Shown: positions 1 through 7,342, counted from the stretch's first letter. The stretch: DNA of 7,342 nt from Elusimicrobiota bacterium (GCA_023700845.1 JAMPYD010000090.1:1-7342); one strand, 5' to 3'. Made by a program: numbers and translations. The notes: generated by a model not told the origin, from the letters alone.

Positions 1-1
1 A

Positions 2-319
2 GCGGCCGAAGGCCGCTCGCTCGAGGTCATCGACCTGCGCTCGCTGATCCCCTACGACTGGGAGGCGATCAAGGCCTCGGTCAAGAAGACCGGCCGCGTC
101 GTCTTCGTCAACGAGGAGACCGAGATCACGAATTTCGCCGAGCACCTGATCCGCCGCCTGGTCGACGAGTGCTTCTACGAGCTCAAGGTTCGCCCGCGCC
201 TGCTGGCGGGCAAGGCCACGCCGGGCATCGCCCTGTCGCCGAACCTCGAATACTTCATCCAGCCCCAGACGAAGGACGTCGAGCGCGTCGTCTCCGAGCT
301 GCTCGCCGACCCGGCGTAG
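2..319 (+). CDS. 2-oxoacid dehydrogenase E1, beta subunit or beta half of a fused E1 (3' end only)
   Basis: The reading frame is open from the left edge and ends at TAG 317-319, giving the last 105 residues of a protein. They match the C-terminal transketolase-like domain of thiamine-diphosphate 2-oxoacid dehydrogenase E1 beta subunits (pyruvate or branched-chain type): LEVIDLRSLIPYD, then KKTGRVVFVNEETEITNFAEH, then the ending PGIALSPNLEYFIQPQ. In this family the domain helps form the subunit interface and the site that passes the acyl group to the lipoyl E2 protein. The ThDP- and Mg-binding parts lie outside the window, so the substrate cannot be told. The NEETE..NFAEH..RR..DECFYEL..RPRLLAG wording recalls E1 proteins in which alpha and beta are fused in one chain, but this is from memory. 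The next gene begins only 4 nt after the stop, so the two are probably co-transcribed. Confidence 0.85.
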   Translation, partial: AAEGRSLEVIDLRSLIPYDWEAIKASVKKTGRVVFVNEETEITNFAEHLIRRLVDECFYELKVRPRLLAGKATPGIALSPNLEYFIQPQTKDVERVVSELLADPA

Positions 320-323
320 ACCG

Positions 324-1823
324 GTGACGCCGGCCTACCGCGCCCTGCTTGAGCGCCTGCGCTCGTTCAGCGCGATGACGAAGGCCGAGGGCCTCCTCGC
401 CTGGGACCACGCGGTCATGATGCCGCCCGCGGGAAGCGCCTCGCGGGCCGAGGCCTGCGCCGCCGTCGGCGCCGCGATGCACGCGCTGATCTCGGGCGAC
501 GACTTCGGCCGCCTGCTCGACGCGGCCGAGGCCGGGAAGCCCTCCGGCGCGACCGAGGCGGCGATGCTGCGCTGGGCCCGTCGCGAGTTCGAGCGCCGGC
601 GCCGCGTTCCGGCCGCGCTCGTCGAAGAGCTCGCCCGCCACGCCGCCCTCAGCCACGGGATCTGGGTGGAGGCCCGCGCCAAGAGCGACTTCGCCCTGTT
701 CCAGCCCGCGCTCGAGAAGATGTTCGAGCTCAAGCGCCGCCAGGCCGAGGCGCTGGCCCCGTCCGGCGACCTGTACGACGCCTGGCTGCAGGAGTTCGAG
801 CCGGGCATGACCACGGGCGAGGCGGCGGGACTGCTGACGGCGATCCGCGACGGCCTGGCGCCGCTGGCCAAGAGCGTCCTCGCCCGGGGCCCGCAGGCGC
901 CGGTCCTGACCGGACGCTTCCCCGTCGACGCGCAGAGGCGCCTCGGCGAGCTGGCCGTGCGCGAGATGGGCTTCGACCTCTCGCGCGGGCGCCTCGACAC
1001 GGCCGCGCACCCGTTCTGCTGCTTCCTCGGCCGCGGCGACGTGCGCCTGACCACGCGCTACCACGAGGAGCTCCCGTTCTCGAGCCTTTACTCGTGCCTG
1101 CACGAGGCCGGCCACGGCCTGTACGAGCAGGGCGTCTCCCCGGAGCTCGACGGCACGCCGCTCGGCACGGGCGCGACGATGGCGATGCACGAGTCCCAGT
1201 CGCGCCTGTGGGAGAACGTCGTCGGCCGCAGCCGCGGCTTCTGGACGCGCTGGACGCCGCGCTTCCACGAGGCCTTCCCTCAAACGCGCGGGCTCGGCCC
1301 CGAGGACTTCTACCGCGCCGTCAACCGGGTGTCCGCCTCCTTCATCCGCGTCGAGGCCGACGAGCTGACCTACGGCCTGCACGTGATCCTGCGCTTCGAG
1401 CTCGAGCGCGACCTGCTGGCCGGCCGCCTGCGCGCCGCCGACCTGCCCGAGGCGTGGAACGCGAAGATGAAGGCCTCCCTCGGCATCGTCCCGCCCGACG
1501 ACGCCCGCGGCGTCCTGCAGGACGTGCACTGGGCGGAGGGCCTCATCGGCTATTTCCCGACCTACGCGATCGGCAACGCGATCTCGCTGCAGCTTTGGGA
1601 GGCGGCGCTCGCGGCCCGCCCCGGCATCGAGGCCGAGATCGAGCGCGGCGGCGCGCCGTCCCTGCTCGCCTGGCTCGTCGAGAACGTCCACTCCCGCGGC
1701 CGCACCGGCACGGCGGCGGAGATCACGGCCGCGGCGACGGGCCGCCCGCTCGATCCCGCCCCGTACCTCCGCTACATGACGCGCAAGTACGGCGAGCTCG
1801 CCGGCCTGGGGGCCGCCTCATGA
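324..1823 (+). CDS. M32-family metallocarboxypeptidase (thermostable carboxypeptidase 1 type)
   Basis: A 499-residue protein, the usual M32 length. These cytosolic zinc enzymes release residues one at a time from the C-terminus of peptides and have a broad preference. All family signatures are present in order: DVRLT at 239-243 (DxRxT), the zinc-binding HEAGH at 260-264, HESQSR at 289-294 (its Glu is the third metal ligand), IRVEAD at 341-346 and GVLQDVHW at 396-403 (GxxQDxHW). The N-terminus (LLERLRSF...LLAWDHAVMMPP) and C-terminus (GRPLDPAPYLRYMTRKYGELAGL) also look like the family. The start is GTG, 4 nt after the upstream stop, with no clear Shine-Dalgarno, so translation is probably coupled to the E1 gene. 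The N-terminal family match begins immediately, which supports this start. No signal peptide is seen and no key residue is missing. A role in peptide turnover is inferred from the family; the link to 2-oxoacid oxidation is only positional. Confidence 0.95.
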   Translation: MTPAYRALLERLRSFSAMTKAEGLLAWDHAVMMPPAGSASRAEACAAVGAAMHALISGDDFGRLLDAAEAGKPSGATEAAMLRWARREFERRRRVPAALVEELARHAALSHGIWVEARAKSDFALFQPALEKMFELKRRQAEALAPSGDLYDAWLQEFEPGMTTGEAAGLLTAIRDGLAPLAKSVLARGPQAPVLTGRFPVDAQRRLGELAVREMGFDLSRGRLDTAAHPFCCFLGRGDVRLTTRYHEELPFSSLYSCLHEAGHGLYEQGVSPELDGTPLGTGATMAMHESQSRLWENVVGRSRGFWTRWTPRFHEAFPQTRGLGPEDFYRAVNRVSASFIRVEADELTYGLHVILRFELERDLLAGRLRAADLPEAWNAKMKASLGIVPPDDARGVLQDVHWAEGLIGYFPTYAIGNAISLQLWEAALAARPGIEAEIERGGAPSLLAWLVENVHSRGRTGTAAEITAAATGRPLDPAPYLRYMTRKYGELAGLGAAS

Positions 1824-2170
1824 GCGGGCGCGCGCTCGAGCTGCGCGCCTCCACTGTCGACGGGGTGAGCCTCGAGGACGGGGACCTGCTCCTGGCCTGC
1901 GCCGTCTACGTCCGCGAGCCGGAGGGGACGGGGCGCTACCACGACGCCCTCATCCGCGTCAAGGACGGGATCTCCGACCGCGAGGAGCTCGAGTGCCCGC
2001 TCCTGCTCGACGGCGGCAGCCTGGCGCTGAACGGGGACAAGTTCGACGAGGTTCTCCCCCTGCCGCTCGACGAGGAGGGGGAGGTCGCCCTGCTCCTGGT
2101 GCCGGCGGAGTCGAGCGAGTTCGTCGTGCGCGGCTCGGGAATCGAGATCGAGCTCCTCCCCTCAAATTGA
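1820..2170 (+). CDS. small acidic protein of unknown function
   Basis: Codes for 116 residues. The ATG overlaps the carboxypeptidase stop as ATGA, which supports both the start and translational coupling. The frame stays open far upstream, but that part lies inside the carboxypeptidase gene and is not used. I do not recognise a family. By count it has 25 Asp/Glu against 9 Lys/Arg (net about -16). It alternates short hydrophobic runs (DLLLACAVYV, EVALLLVP, SEFVVRGSGIEIELL) with acidic turns (LDEEGE, NGDKFDE), which suggests a small all-beta cytosolic domain. There is no signal peptide or membrane segment. Two cysteines (C27, C59) are not in a CxxC pair. The codon use is as GC-rich as the neighbours, so it looks native. 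It could be an accessory or ligand-binding domain protein; nothing in the sequence shows a function. Confidence 0.75.
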   Translation: MSGRALELRASTVDGVSLEDGDLLLACAVYVREPEGTGRYHDALIRVKDGISDREELECPLLLDGGSLALNGDKFDEVLPLPLDEEGEVALLLVPAESSEFVVRGSGIEIELLPSN

Positions 2171-2176
2171 TAGAAT
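2168..2176 (+). promoter_or_regulatory. possible extended -10 promoter in front of the PLP enzyme gene
   Basis: TGATAGAAT fits the extended -10 form TGnTATAAT with one change in the hexamer. It overlaps the TGA stop of the preceding gene and ends 7 nt before the ATG at 2184, which would put the transcription start at or next to the ATG. No -35 hexamer is evident (2148-2153 reads TCGAGC), as is common for extended -10 promoters. No Shine-Dalgarno is seen before the ATG. This is inference from a short match. Confidence 0.4.
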
Positions 2177-2183
2177 CGGCCCC

Positions 2184-3362
2184 ATGAGCTCCTCCGACGA
2201 CAAAGACCTCGGTTTTTCGACGCGCGCCGTCCACGCCGGCCAGTCCCCCGATCCCTCCACCGGCGCGATCATGACTCCGGTTTATCTGACCTCGACCTAC
2301 GTCCAGGAGTGGCCGGAGAAGCACAAAGGCTTCGATTACGCAAGAACCGTCCATCCCACCAGAGAGGCCCTGCAGAAAAATTTGGCGTCGTTGGAAGGGG
2401 CCGCCTTCGGGTTATGCTTCGCCTCGGGTATGGCCGCGACTTCGACCGTCATCGAAGCCCTGTCCTCCGGCGACCATGTCGTCTGCGGCAACGACCTGTA
2501 CGGCGGCACCTACCGGGTGTTCACCAAGGTGTTCGCCCGTTTCGGGGTGACCTTCACCTTCGTCGACACCAGCGATCTGAACGCCGTCGAGGCCGCCTTC
2601 ACGGACAAAACGAAGCTGGTCTGGATCGAGACCCCTTCCAATCCTCTCCTTAAGATCACCGACATCCGCGCCATCGCCAAATTGGCGCACGCGAAGAAGG
2701 CCAGATTGGTCGTGGACAACACCTTCGCCTCTCCCGCGCTCCAGCGCCCGCTCTCGCTCGGCGCCGACGTCGTCGTGCACTCGACGACGAAGTACATCGG
2801 CGGCCACTCCGACGTCGTCGGCGGCGCGATCCTCCTCAACGACGAGGCCCTGCACAAGGAATACAAGTTCCTGCAGAACGCCGTGGGCGCGGTGCCCGGT
2901 CCCCTCGACTGCTTCCTGCTCCTGCGCGGCACCAAGACTTTGGCCCTGCGCGTCGAGCGCCATTGCCAAAGCGCCATGATCGTCGCCAAGCACCTGCTCT
3001 CCCATCCCGAGGTGGCCAAGGTCTACTACCCCGGCCTGCCGACCCACGCCGGCCACGAGACGGCGAAGGGCCAGATGTCCGGCTTCGGCGGAATGATCTC
3101 CTTCGAGCTCAAGGGCGACATGGAGCGGGCCAAGCGCATGATCTCCTCCTGCGGGATCTTCTCCCTGGCCGAGAGCCTGGGCGGCGTCGAGTCCCTGATC
3201 GGCCATCCCGCGTCGATGACGCACGGCTCGATCCCGCGCGAGGAGCGCCTGAAGGCGGGCCTGGGCGACGGCCTGATCCGGCTCTCCGTGGGCATCGAGG
3301 ACGTCGAAGACCTCATCGCCGACCTCGACCGCGCGATCACCAAAAGCCTGACCGCGAAGTAG
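2184..3362 (+). CDS. PLP-dependent cystathionine gamma-synthase/gamma-lyase family enzyme
   Basis: A 392-residue member of the Cys/Met-metabolism PLP enzyme family (fold type I), a usual length. The cofactor lysine is K203 in STTKYIGGHSD. Other family sites are Y52 and R54 in YARTVHPTR (phosphate contact from the neighbouring subunit), SGMAA at 81-85, Y106 in LYGGTY (stacks on the PLP ring), ETPSNP, D178 in VVDNTF (pyridine nitrogen), ESLGGVESL at 330-338 and R366 in LIRLSVG (substrate carboxylate). These enzymes make or cleave cystathionine in methionine, cysteine and H2S metabolism. The Glu in GGVESL is typical of gamma-synthases and gamma-lyases rather than beta-lyases. The sequence does not separate synthase from lyase, so no gene symbol is given. 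YARTVHPTR differs from the commoner YSRTGNPTR at two positions. The gene lies 13 nt after the acidic-protein gene, without a ribosome site but with a possible extended -10, so it may be transcribed separately. It probably acts as a cytosolic tetramer, as is usual for the family. Confidence 0.93.
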   Translation: MSSSDDKDLGFSTRAVHAGQSPDPSTGAIMTPVYLTSTYVQEWPEKHKGFDYARTVHPTREALQKNLASLEGAAFGLCFASGMAATSTVIEALSSGDHVVCGNDLYGGTYRVFTKVFARFGVTFTFVDTSDLNAVEAAFTDKTKLVWIETPSNPLLKITDIRAIAKLAHAKKARLVVDNTFASPALQRPLSLGADVVVHSTTKYIGGHSDVVGGAILLNDEALHKEYKFLQNAVGAVPGPLDCFLLLRGTKTLALRVERHCQSAMIVAKHLLSHPEVAKVYYPGLPTHAGHETAKGQMSGFGGMISFELKGDMERAKRMISSCGIFSLAESLGGVESLIGHPASMTHGSIPREERLKAGLGDGLIRLSVGIEDVEDLIADLDRAITKSLTAK

Positions 3363-3365
3363 GTC

Positions 3366-3382
3366 TACCGAAATCTACGGTA
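3366..3382. repeat. short inverted repeat TACCG-N7-CGGTA
   Basis: A perfect 5-bp dyad with a 7-nt spacer, 3 nt after the PLP enzyme stop, in the AT-rich gap before the signalling operon. It is followed by no T-run, so it is a poor intrinsic terminator. It has the same spacer length as the dyad at 3390-3410. It may be a weak hairpin or a protein-binding half-site pair; the short arms make chance possible. Confidence 0.3.
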
Positions 3383-3389
3383 ATGAATA

Positions 3390-3410
3390 AAGTCAGTTTA
3401 TTGCTGACTT
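3390..3410. promoter_or_regulatory. inverted repeat AAGTCAG-N7-CTGACTT, candidate operator or activator site
   Basis: Perfect 7-bp arms with a 7-nt AT-rich spacer (TTTATTG) form a 21-bp palindrome, about 46 bp upstream of the lipoprotein gene. The shape suits a dimeric Fis-type DNA-binding domain such as that of the response regulator at 5803-7152, but the pairing of protein and site is inference. It is too AT-rich, with too few trailing Ts (ATTCT), to be a convincing terminator of the preceding gene. Confidence 0.45.
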
Positions 3411-3416
3411 ATTCTC

Positions 3417-3422
3417 TATAAA
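3417..3422 (+). promoter_or_regulatory. possible sigma70-type -10 (TATAAA)
   Basis: TATAAA matches the -10 consensus at 5 of 6 positions and lies in the AT-rich gap. Transcription from it would start near 3429 and give a leader of about 28 nt that includes GGGGAGG. No -35 hexamer stands at 16-18 nt (candidates read AGTTTA, CAGTTT and TCAGTT), so it would need an activator or be weak. It competes with the sigma54 reading of the same gap. Confidence 0.3.
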
Positions 3423-3428
3423 TAAAAC

Positions 3429-3445
3429 AAGGCCGTTTTGTTGCT
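3429..3445 (+). promoter_or_regulatory. weak sigma54-type (-24/-12) promoter candidate
   Basis: GG at 3431-3432 and GC at 3443-3444 are exactly 10 nt apart, with a full TTGCT -12 element and GGC at -24. Against YTGGCACG-N4-TTGCW it matches 8 of 13 defined positions. The expected start is about 3456, next to the ATG at 3457, which would leave almost no leader. It shares 12 of 16 positions with the site at 7256-7271. In GC-rich DNA the GG-N10-GC spacing alone is not rare. Confidence 0.3.
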
Positions 3446-3448
3446 AAC

Positions 3449-3455
3449 GGGGAGG
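3449..3455 (+). promoter_or_regulatory. Shine-Dalgarno-like GGGGAGG set unusually close to the start
   Basis: GGGGAGG pairs well with the 16S 3' end but ends only 1 nt before ATG 3457, against the usual 5-9 nt. No better start exists: an in-frame TAA stands at 3445-3447, and later NTG codons would cut off the lipoprotein signal. Either the spacing weakens initiation or the site is not the real determinant. Confidence 0.45.
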
Positions 3456-3456
3456 C

Positions 3457-4362
3457 ATGCGACGCCTCTCTTTCGCTCTTTGCCTGCTTTTTTTGACTGC
3501 CTGCGGCAAAGACCCGGCCGAGCCGCGCATCTCGTTCAGCGACGTCGAAACCTCCGCCGCCGACGCGCCGAAGCCCGCCAAGCCGCTTCGCGTCGCCATC
3601 GCCTCCACCGTTTCGCCGCAGAGGAACCTGCGCGACTACGAGCGCATGCTTCAATACCTGGGGCGTAAGCTGGGGATGCCGGTCGACGTGGTCCAGCGGT
3701 CGGGCTACTCCGAATGCATCGCTTTGCTCGGAAACCGGGAGGTCGACGCGGCCTTCGTCTGCAGCGGGCCTTACGTGGAGGCCCGGGATCGGTTCGGGGC
3801 GGAGGCGCTGGTCGTTCCTCAGGTCAGCGGGCAGGGCACCTATTGCGCCTATGTCATCGCGCGCAAAGACGGTCCGGTCCGGACCTTCGCGGACCTGCGC
3901 GGGAAGGTCTTCGCGTTCACCGATCCCCTGTCGACGACGGGAAAGCTCTATCCCTCTCACCGTCTCGCGAAGATGGGCTCGACCGCGGAGGCTTACTTCG
4001 GCAAGACGATCTTCACCTGGGGCCACGACAACTCCGTCGAGGCCGTCGCCCACGGCCTGGCCGACGGGGCGGCGGTCTCGAGCCTCGTCTGGGAAGGATT
4101 GGCCAAGTCCGGGTCGAGCGCGGCGGCGCGGACGCAGGTGATCGAGCGCTCCGCGCCTTTCGGCATGCCGCCGGTGGTGGTTCATCCGCGCCTGGACCCG
4201 GAGCTGAGAAAAAAGCTTCTCGACGTCTTCCTGAGCATGCATGAGGACCCGGAGGGCAGGGCCTTGCTCGGTCAGGCGGGGATCGAGCGCTTCACCGTCG
4301 GCATGGATTCATCCTATGACGGCGTGCGGCGGATGCGGGCGGCGGTCGCGAGCAGGCGATGA
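3457..4362 (+). CDS. PhnD-like periplasmic substrate-binding lipoprotein
   Basis: A 301-residue protein. Residues 1-16 form a lipoprotein signal: MRR, a hydrophobic run, then lipobox LTAC with C16 as the lipidated residue; +2 is Gly. After a linker rich in Ala, Pro and Lys, the mature part is a two-lobed type II binding protein of the PhnD phosphate/phosphonate group: LRVAIASTVSPQRNLRDYERML, then EVDAAFVCSGPYVEA, then FTDPLSTTGKLYP, then HDNSVEAVAHGLADGAAV. Relatives bind phosphonate, phosphite or other oxyanions, and some act as sensors rather than transport proteins. No permease or ATPase gene is adjacent. Instead the stop overlaps the histidine kinase start by ATGA, so it most likely presents a ligand to that kinase outside the inner membrane. 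The mature domain has three cysteines, C87, C102 and C130; C102 lies in the AFVCSGPY loop near the expected binding cleft. This recalls the arsenite sensor AioX, which uses a cysteine. The ligand cannot be read from the sequence. Confidence 0.88.
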   Translation: MRRLSFALCLLFLTACGKDPAEPRISFSDVETSAADAPKPAKPLRVAIASTVSPQRNLRDYERMLQYLGRKLGMPVDVVQRSGYSECIALLGNREVDAAFVCSGPYVEARDRFGAEALVVPQVSGQGTYCAYVIARKDGPVRTFADLRGKVFAFTDPLSTTGKLYPSHRLAKMGSTAEAYFGKTIFTWGHDNSVEAVAHGLADGAAVSSLVWEGLAKSGSSAAARTQVIERSAPFGMPPVVVHPRLDPELRKKLLDVFLSMHEDPEGRALLGQAGIERFTVGMDSSYDGVRRMRAAVASRR

Positions 4363-5802
4363 AGGTCCGGGGCCTCAGCCTCAAGCTCAAGATCATGATG
4401 GGCGTCGGCGGCTTGGTCCTGGCGTTCGGCATCACCGTCATGGGGAGCATCCACCGCGGGCTCTCCCGCATGCTGAAGGAAGAGCTGACCCGGCGCGGCG
4501 TGACCATCGCCCGCGTCCTGGTCGTCCCGGCCGAGGACGCCATCCTGACGGACAACCAGTTCGCCCTCCATCAGCTGTTCCGCGAGACGATGCGCGGCTA
4601 CGACGACGTGCGCTACATCTACGTGCTGAGCCCCGCGGGGGATATCCACGCCCACACGTTCCCCTCCGGGGTTCCCAAGGGCCTGGCGCAGGTCAACGCG
4701 CCGGCGGTTCCGGTTGCGGGAGGATTTCAGAAGCGTCAGATCTCGACGGACGAGGGGCGCATCCAGGACATCGCGGTCCCCCTGCTGAGCGGACGCCTGG
4801 GAACCGTCCACGTGGGGATGAACGAGCAGTCGGTGCGGCGGCGCATCGCCCTCGTCGTCCTCGGCTGGGGCGTGGGCGCGGCGCTGATGCTCGGCTTCGG
4901 GCTCGGGATCGCCTACTGGCTCACGTCGAAGCTCGCGCAGAGGTTCTCGCATCTCGTCGACGTCGCCCGCCAGGTCGGAGAGGGGAACCTCGACGTCCGC
5001 GCGCACGACGACCTGGGCGACGAGGTGGGGCGGGTCGCCCGCGCGATGAACGTCATGATCGACGACCTCAAGCGGTCGCGCGCCGACCTGATACGGTCGG
5101 GGAAGCTGGCCGCCATCGGCGAGCTCGCCAGCTGCGTCTCCCACGAGATCAACAATCCGCTCAACACGATGGCGGTCTGCACCCAGGCCCTTCTCGACCG
5201 CGCGAAGAGCCCCGCGCTCCTCGCCGACCCCGACTTCGAGGCCTTCCCCGAATACCTGAACACGGTCAACGACGAGATCTTCCGCTGCAAGACGATCACC
5301 GGCGGCCTTCTCGACTTCGCCCGCCACAAGGAGCCGCGGCGGGCCGAGGTCGACCTCAACGATCTCGTCGCGCACACGATCCCCCTGGTCGCCCACCGCG
5401 CGAAGCAGGCGGGGCAGACGATCGTTTTCCAGCCGGCCGCGGAGCCGGTGACGGCGAAGGCCGACGCCGATCAGATACGCCAGGTCGTCCTCAACATCCT
5501 CATCAACGCCGTGGACCACAACGCTCCCGGGGGAGAGGTCCGCGTCCGGGCCGAGCGCGGGGCGGATCGCGTCGCGGTGTCGGTGAGCGATTCGGGGGGC
5601 GGCATCCCCCCGGAGAATCTCCGGAAGGTCTTCGAACCTTTCTTCACGACCAAGTCGGCCGGGAAGGGCACGGGGCTCGGGCTGGCGATCTGCCAGAAGA
5701 TCATCGACAGCCATCGCGGGCGCATCGAGGTCGCGAGCCGCGTCGGCGAGGGCTCCACCTTCACTATTTCCATTCCCTGCGACGGGAGAGAGGCCATCCG
5801 CG

Positions 5803-5810
<8 letters not shown>
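4359..5810 (+). CDS. membrane sensor histidine kinase (HAMP, HisKA, HATPase)
   Basis: A 483-residue kinase. In order it has a membrane helix at about 12-30, a periplasmic sensor region at about 31-161 that looks Cache-like (DNQFALHQLFRETMRGYDDVRYIYVLSPAGDIHAH), a second helix at about 163-185, a HAMP linker at about 186-240, and a HisKA domain with phospho-acceptor H262 in SHEINNPL. The ATPase domain follows: N-box from N379 (NILINAVDHN), G1 DSGGGI at 411-416, F-box VFEPFFTTK at 424-432 and G2 GKGTGLGLAI from 435. All catalytic motifs are intact. The HEINNP type of H-box is common in kinases paired with NtrC-family regulators, which fits the next gene. The ATG overlaps the lipoprotein stop by 4 nt and the 3' end overlaps the regulator by 8 nt, so expression is coupled. 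The likely signal is the ligand-loaded lipoprotein touching the sensor domain, though direct ligand sensing by the Cache-like domain is also possible. Confidence 0.95.
5784..5793 (+). promoter_or_regulatory. ribosome binding site of the response regulator
   Basis: The purine-rich GGGAGAGAGG lies inside the end of the kinase gene, 9 nt before ATG 5803. It supports that start, even though it makes the two genes overlap by 8 nt. Confidence 0.6.
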
Positions 5811-7152
<1,342 letters not shown>

Positions 7153-7166
7153 ACCTTCCTTCGCCG

Positions 7167-7198
7167 GGGAAAAATTACACGCCGGGCCGGGAAAAATT
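7167..7198 (+). repeat. direct repeat of GGGAAAAATT, 22 nt apart
   Basis: The 10-mer occurs at 7167-7176 and 7189-7198. The second copy is the apex of the terminator hairpin. The first lies just upstream with matching flanking CGCCG and can pair, less stably, with TTCCCC and GGCG of the terminator right arm. It may be a remnant of local duplication or an alternative fold. Confidence 0.45.
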
Positions 7199-7218
7199 CC
7201 CCGCCCGGCGCTTTTTTT
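7180..7218 (+). terminator. intrinsic (Rho-independent) terminator of the signalling operon
   Basis: CGCCGGGC at 7180-7187 pairs perfectly with GCCCGGCG at 7203-7210. After one C-C mismatch (7188/7202), GGGAA at 7189-7193 pairs with TTCCC at 7197-7201 around an AAA loop. A run of seven Ts at 7212-7218 follows after one C. It starts 28 nt after the regulator stop and is read in the + direction; there is no matching T-run for the other strand. Confidence 0.93.
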
Positions 7219-7253
7219 CCTCCTTCGCGCCTCGGGCGTGCGCCGCCGTGCCG

Positions 7254-7270
7254 TTGGCCGGTCCGTTGCC
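7254..7270 (+). promoter_or_regulatory. candidate sigma54 (-24/-12) promoter after the operon
   Basis: Reads TTGGCCGG, then TCCG, then TTGCC. GG at 7256-7257 and GC at 7268-7269 have the exact 10-nt spacing, and 10 of 13 defined positions of YTGGCACG-N4-TTGCW match. The start would fall near 7281. It lies in the non-coding DNA after the terminator, where a promoter for the next unit is expected, and right behind a gene for a sigma54 activator. No upstream dyad was found between 7219 and 7253. Confidence 0.45.
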
Positions 7271-7282
7271 ATCAGTAATGTC

Positions 7283-7342
7283 GTGAAGGTTCTGCGTCGA
7301 AAAGATTTGGGAATCTGGAACGAACCGGAACGCGCGAGATCG
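7283..7342 (+). CDS. possible 5' end of a further gene (partial, uncertain)
   Basis: From GTG 7283 the frame is open for 20 codons to the right edge (VKVLRRKDLGIWNEPERARS). An in-frame GTG at 7238 is an alternative start but would lie over the sigma54-like site. Neither has a clear Shine-Dalgarno, and the ATG at 7278 runs into a stop after two codons. The peptide is too short to assign. If the sigma54-like promoter is real, its start point would almost touch this GTG, giving a near-leaderless message. Confidence 0.25.
   Translation, partial: MKVLRRKDLGIWNEPERARS

Noticed and set aside
255..1691. 478-codon open frame on the minus strand opposite the carboxypeptidase gene
   Set aside because: Its translation is low-complexity Arg/Ala/Gly/Leu-rich, as expected antisense to GC-rich codons, and the + strand carries every M32 motif.
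1094..1819. Upstream extension of the acidic-protein frame into the carboxypeptidase gene
   Set aside because: The extension is Arg/Pro-rich shadow sequence; the composition changes sharply at ATG 1820, which has a normal ATGA coupling to the upstream stop.
3366..3410. Hairpins after the PLP enzyme gene considered as an intrinsic terminator
   Set aside because: The stems are short and AT-rich, and neither is followed by a proper T-run; reported as possible operator sequence instead.
3457..4362. Binding protein as part of a phosphonate ABC transporter
   Set aside because: No permease or ATPase gene lies on either side within the operon; the partners are a kinase and a regulator, so a sensory role fits better. 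Transport partners elsewhere in the genome cannot be excluded.

Overview
This is a GC-rich, almost fully coding bacterial stretch with every supported gene on the + strand. The GC-rich wobble positions, a lipoprotein-type solute-binding protein and a sigma54-type (NtrC-family) response regulator suggest a Gram-negative (diderm) bacterium. The sequence alone does not fix the lineage; Elusimicrobiota or a deltaproteobacterial-type phylum would fit, but this is only an impression.

Layout. Positions 2-2170 hold a tightly packed metabolic group: the 3' end of a thiamine-dependent 2-oxoacid dehydrogenase E1 beta subunit (or beta half of a fused E1), an M32-family metallocarboxypeptidase starting 4 nt later, and a small, very acidic protein of unknown function overlapping it by ATGA. 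A cystathionine gamma-synthase/lyase-type PLP enzyme follows (2184-3362). It has no visible Shine-Dalgarno, but an extended -10-like sequence sits directly in front of its ATG, so a leaderless mRNA is possible.

A 94-nt AT-rich gap (3363-3456, about 38% GC by hand count) separates this from the most interesting part, a three-gene operon: a PhnD-like periplasmic binding lipoprotein (3457-4362), a membrane sensor histidine kinase (4359-5810) and a sigma54-dependent response regulator (5803-7152). The genes overlap by 4 and 8 nt, and the operon is closed by a strong intrinsic terminator (7180-7218). No ABC permease or ATPase gene accompanies the binding protein. The simplest reading is a three-component signalling system in which the lipoprotein captures a ligand, presents it to the kinase, and the kinase phosphorylates the activator. 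The architecture resembles the known arsenite-sensing AioX-AioS-AioR system, but the ligand here is unknown.

Two related GG-N10-GC sequences resembling sigma54 promoters flank this operon: one just before the lipoprotein gene (3429-3445), with two inverted repeats upstream, and a better one after the terminator (7254-7270), leading out of the window. This suggests, but does not prove, autoregulation plus control of a downstream target. No RNA genes, CRISPR arrays or insertion sequences were seen.
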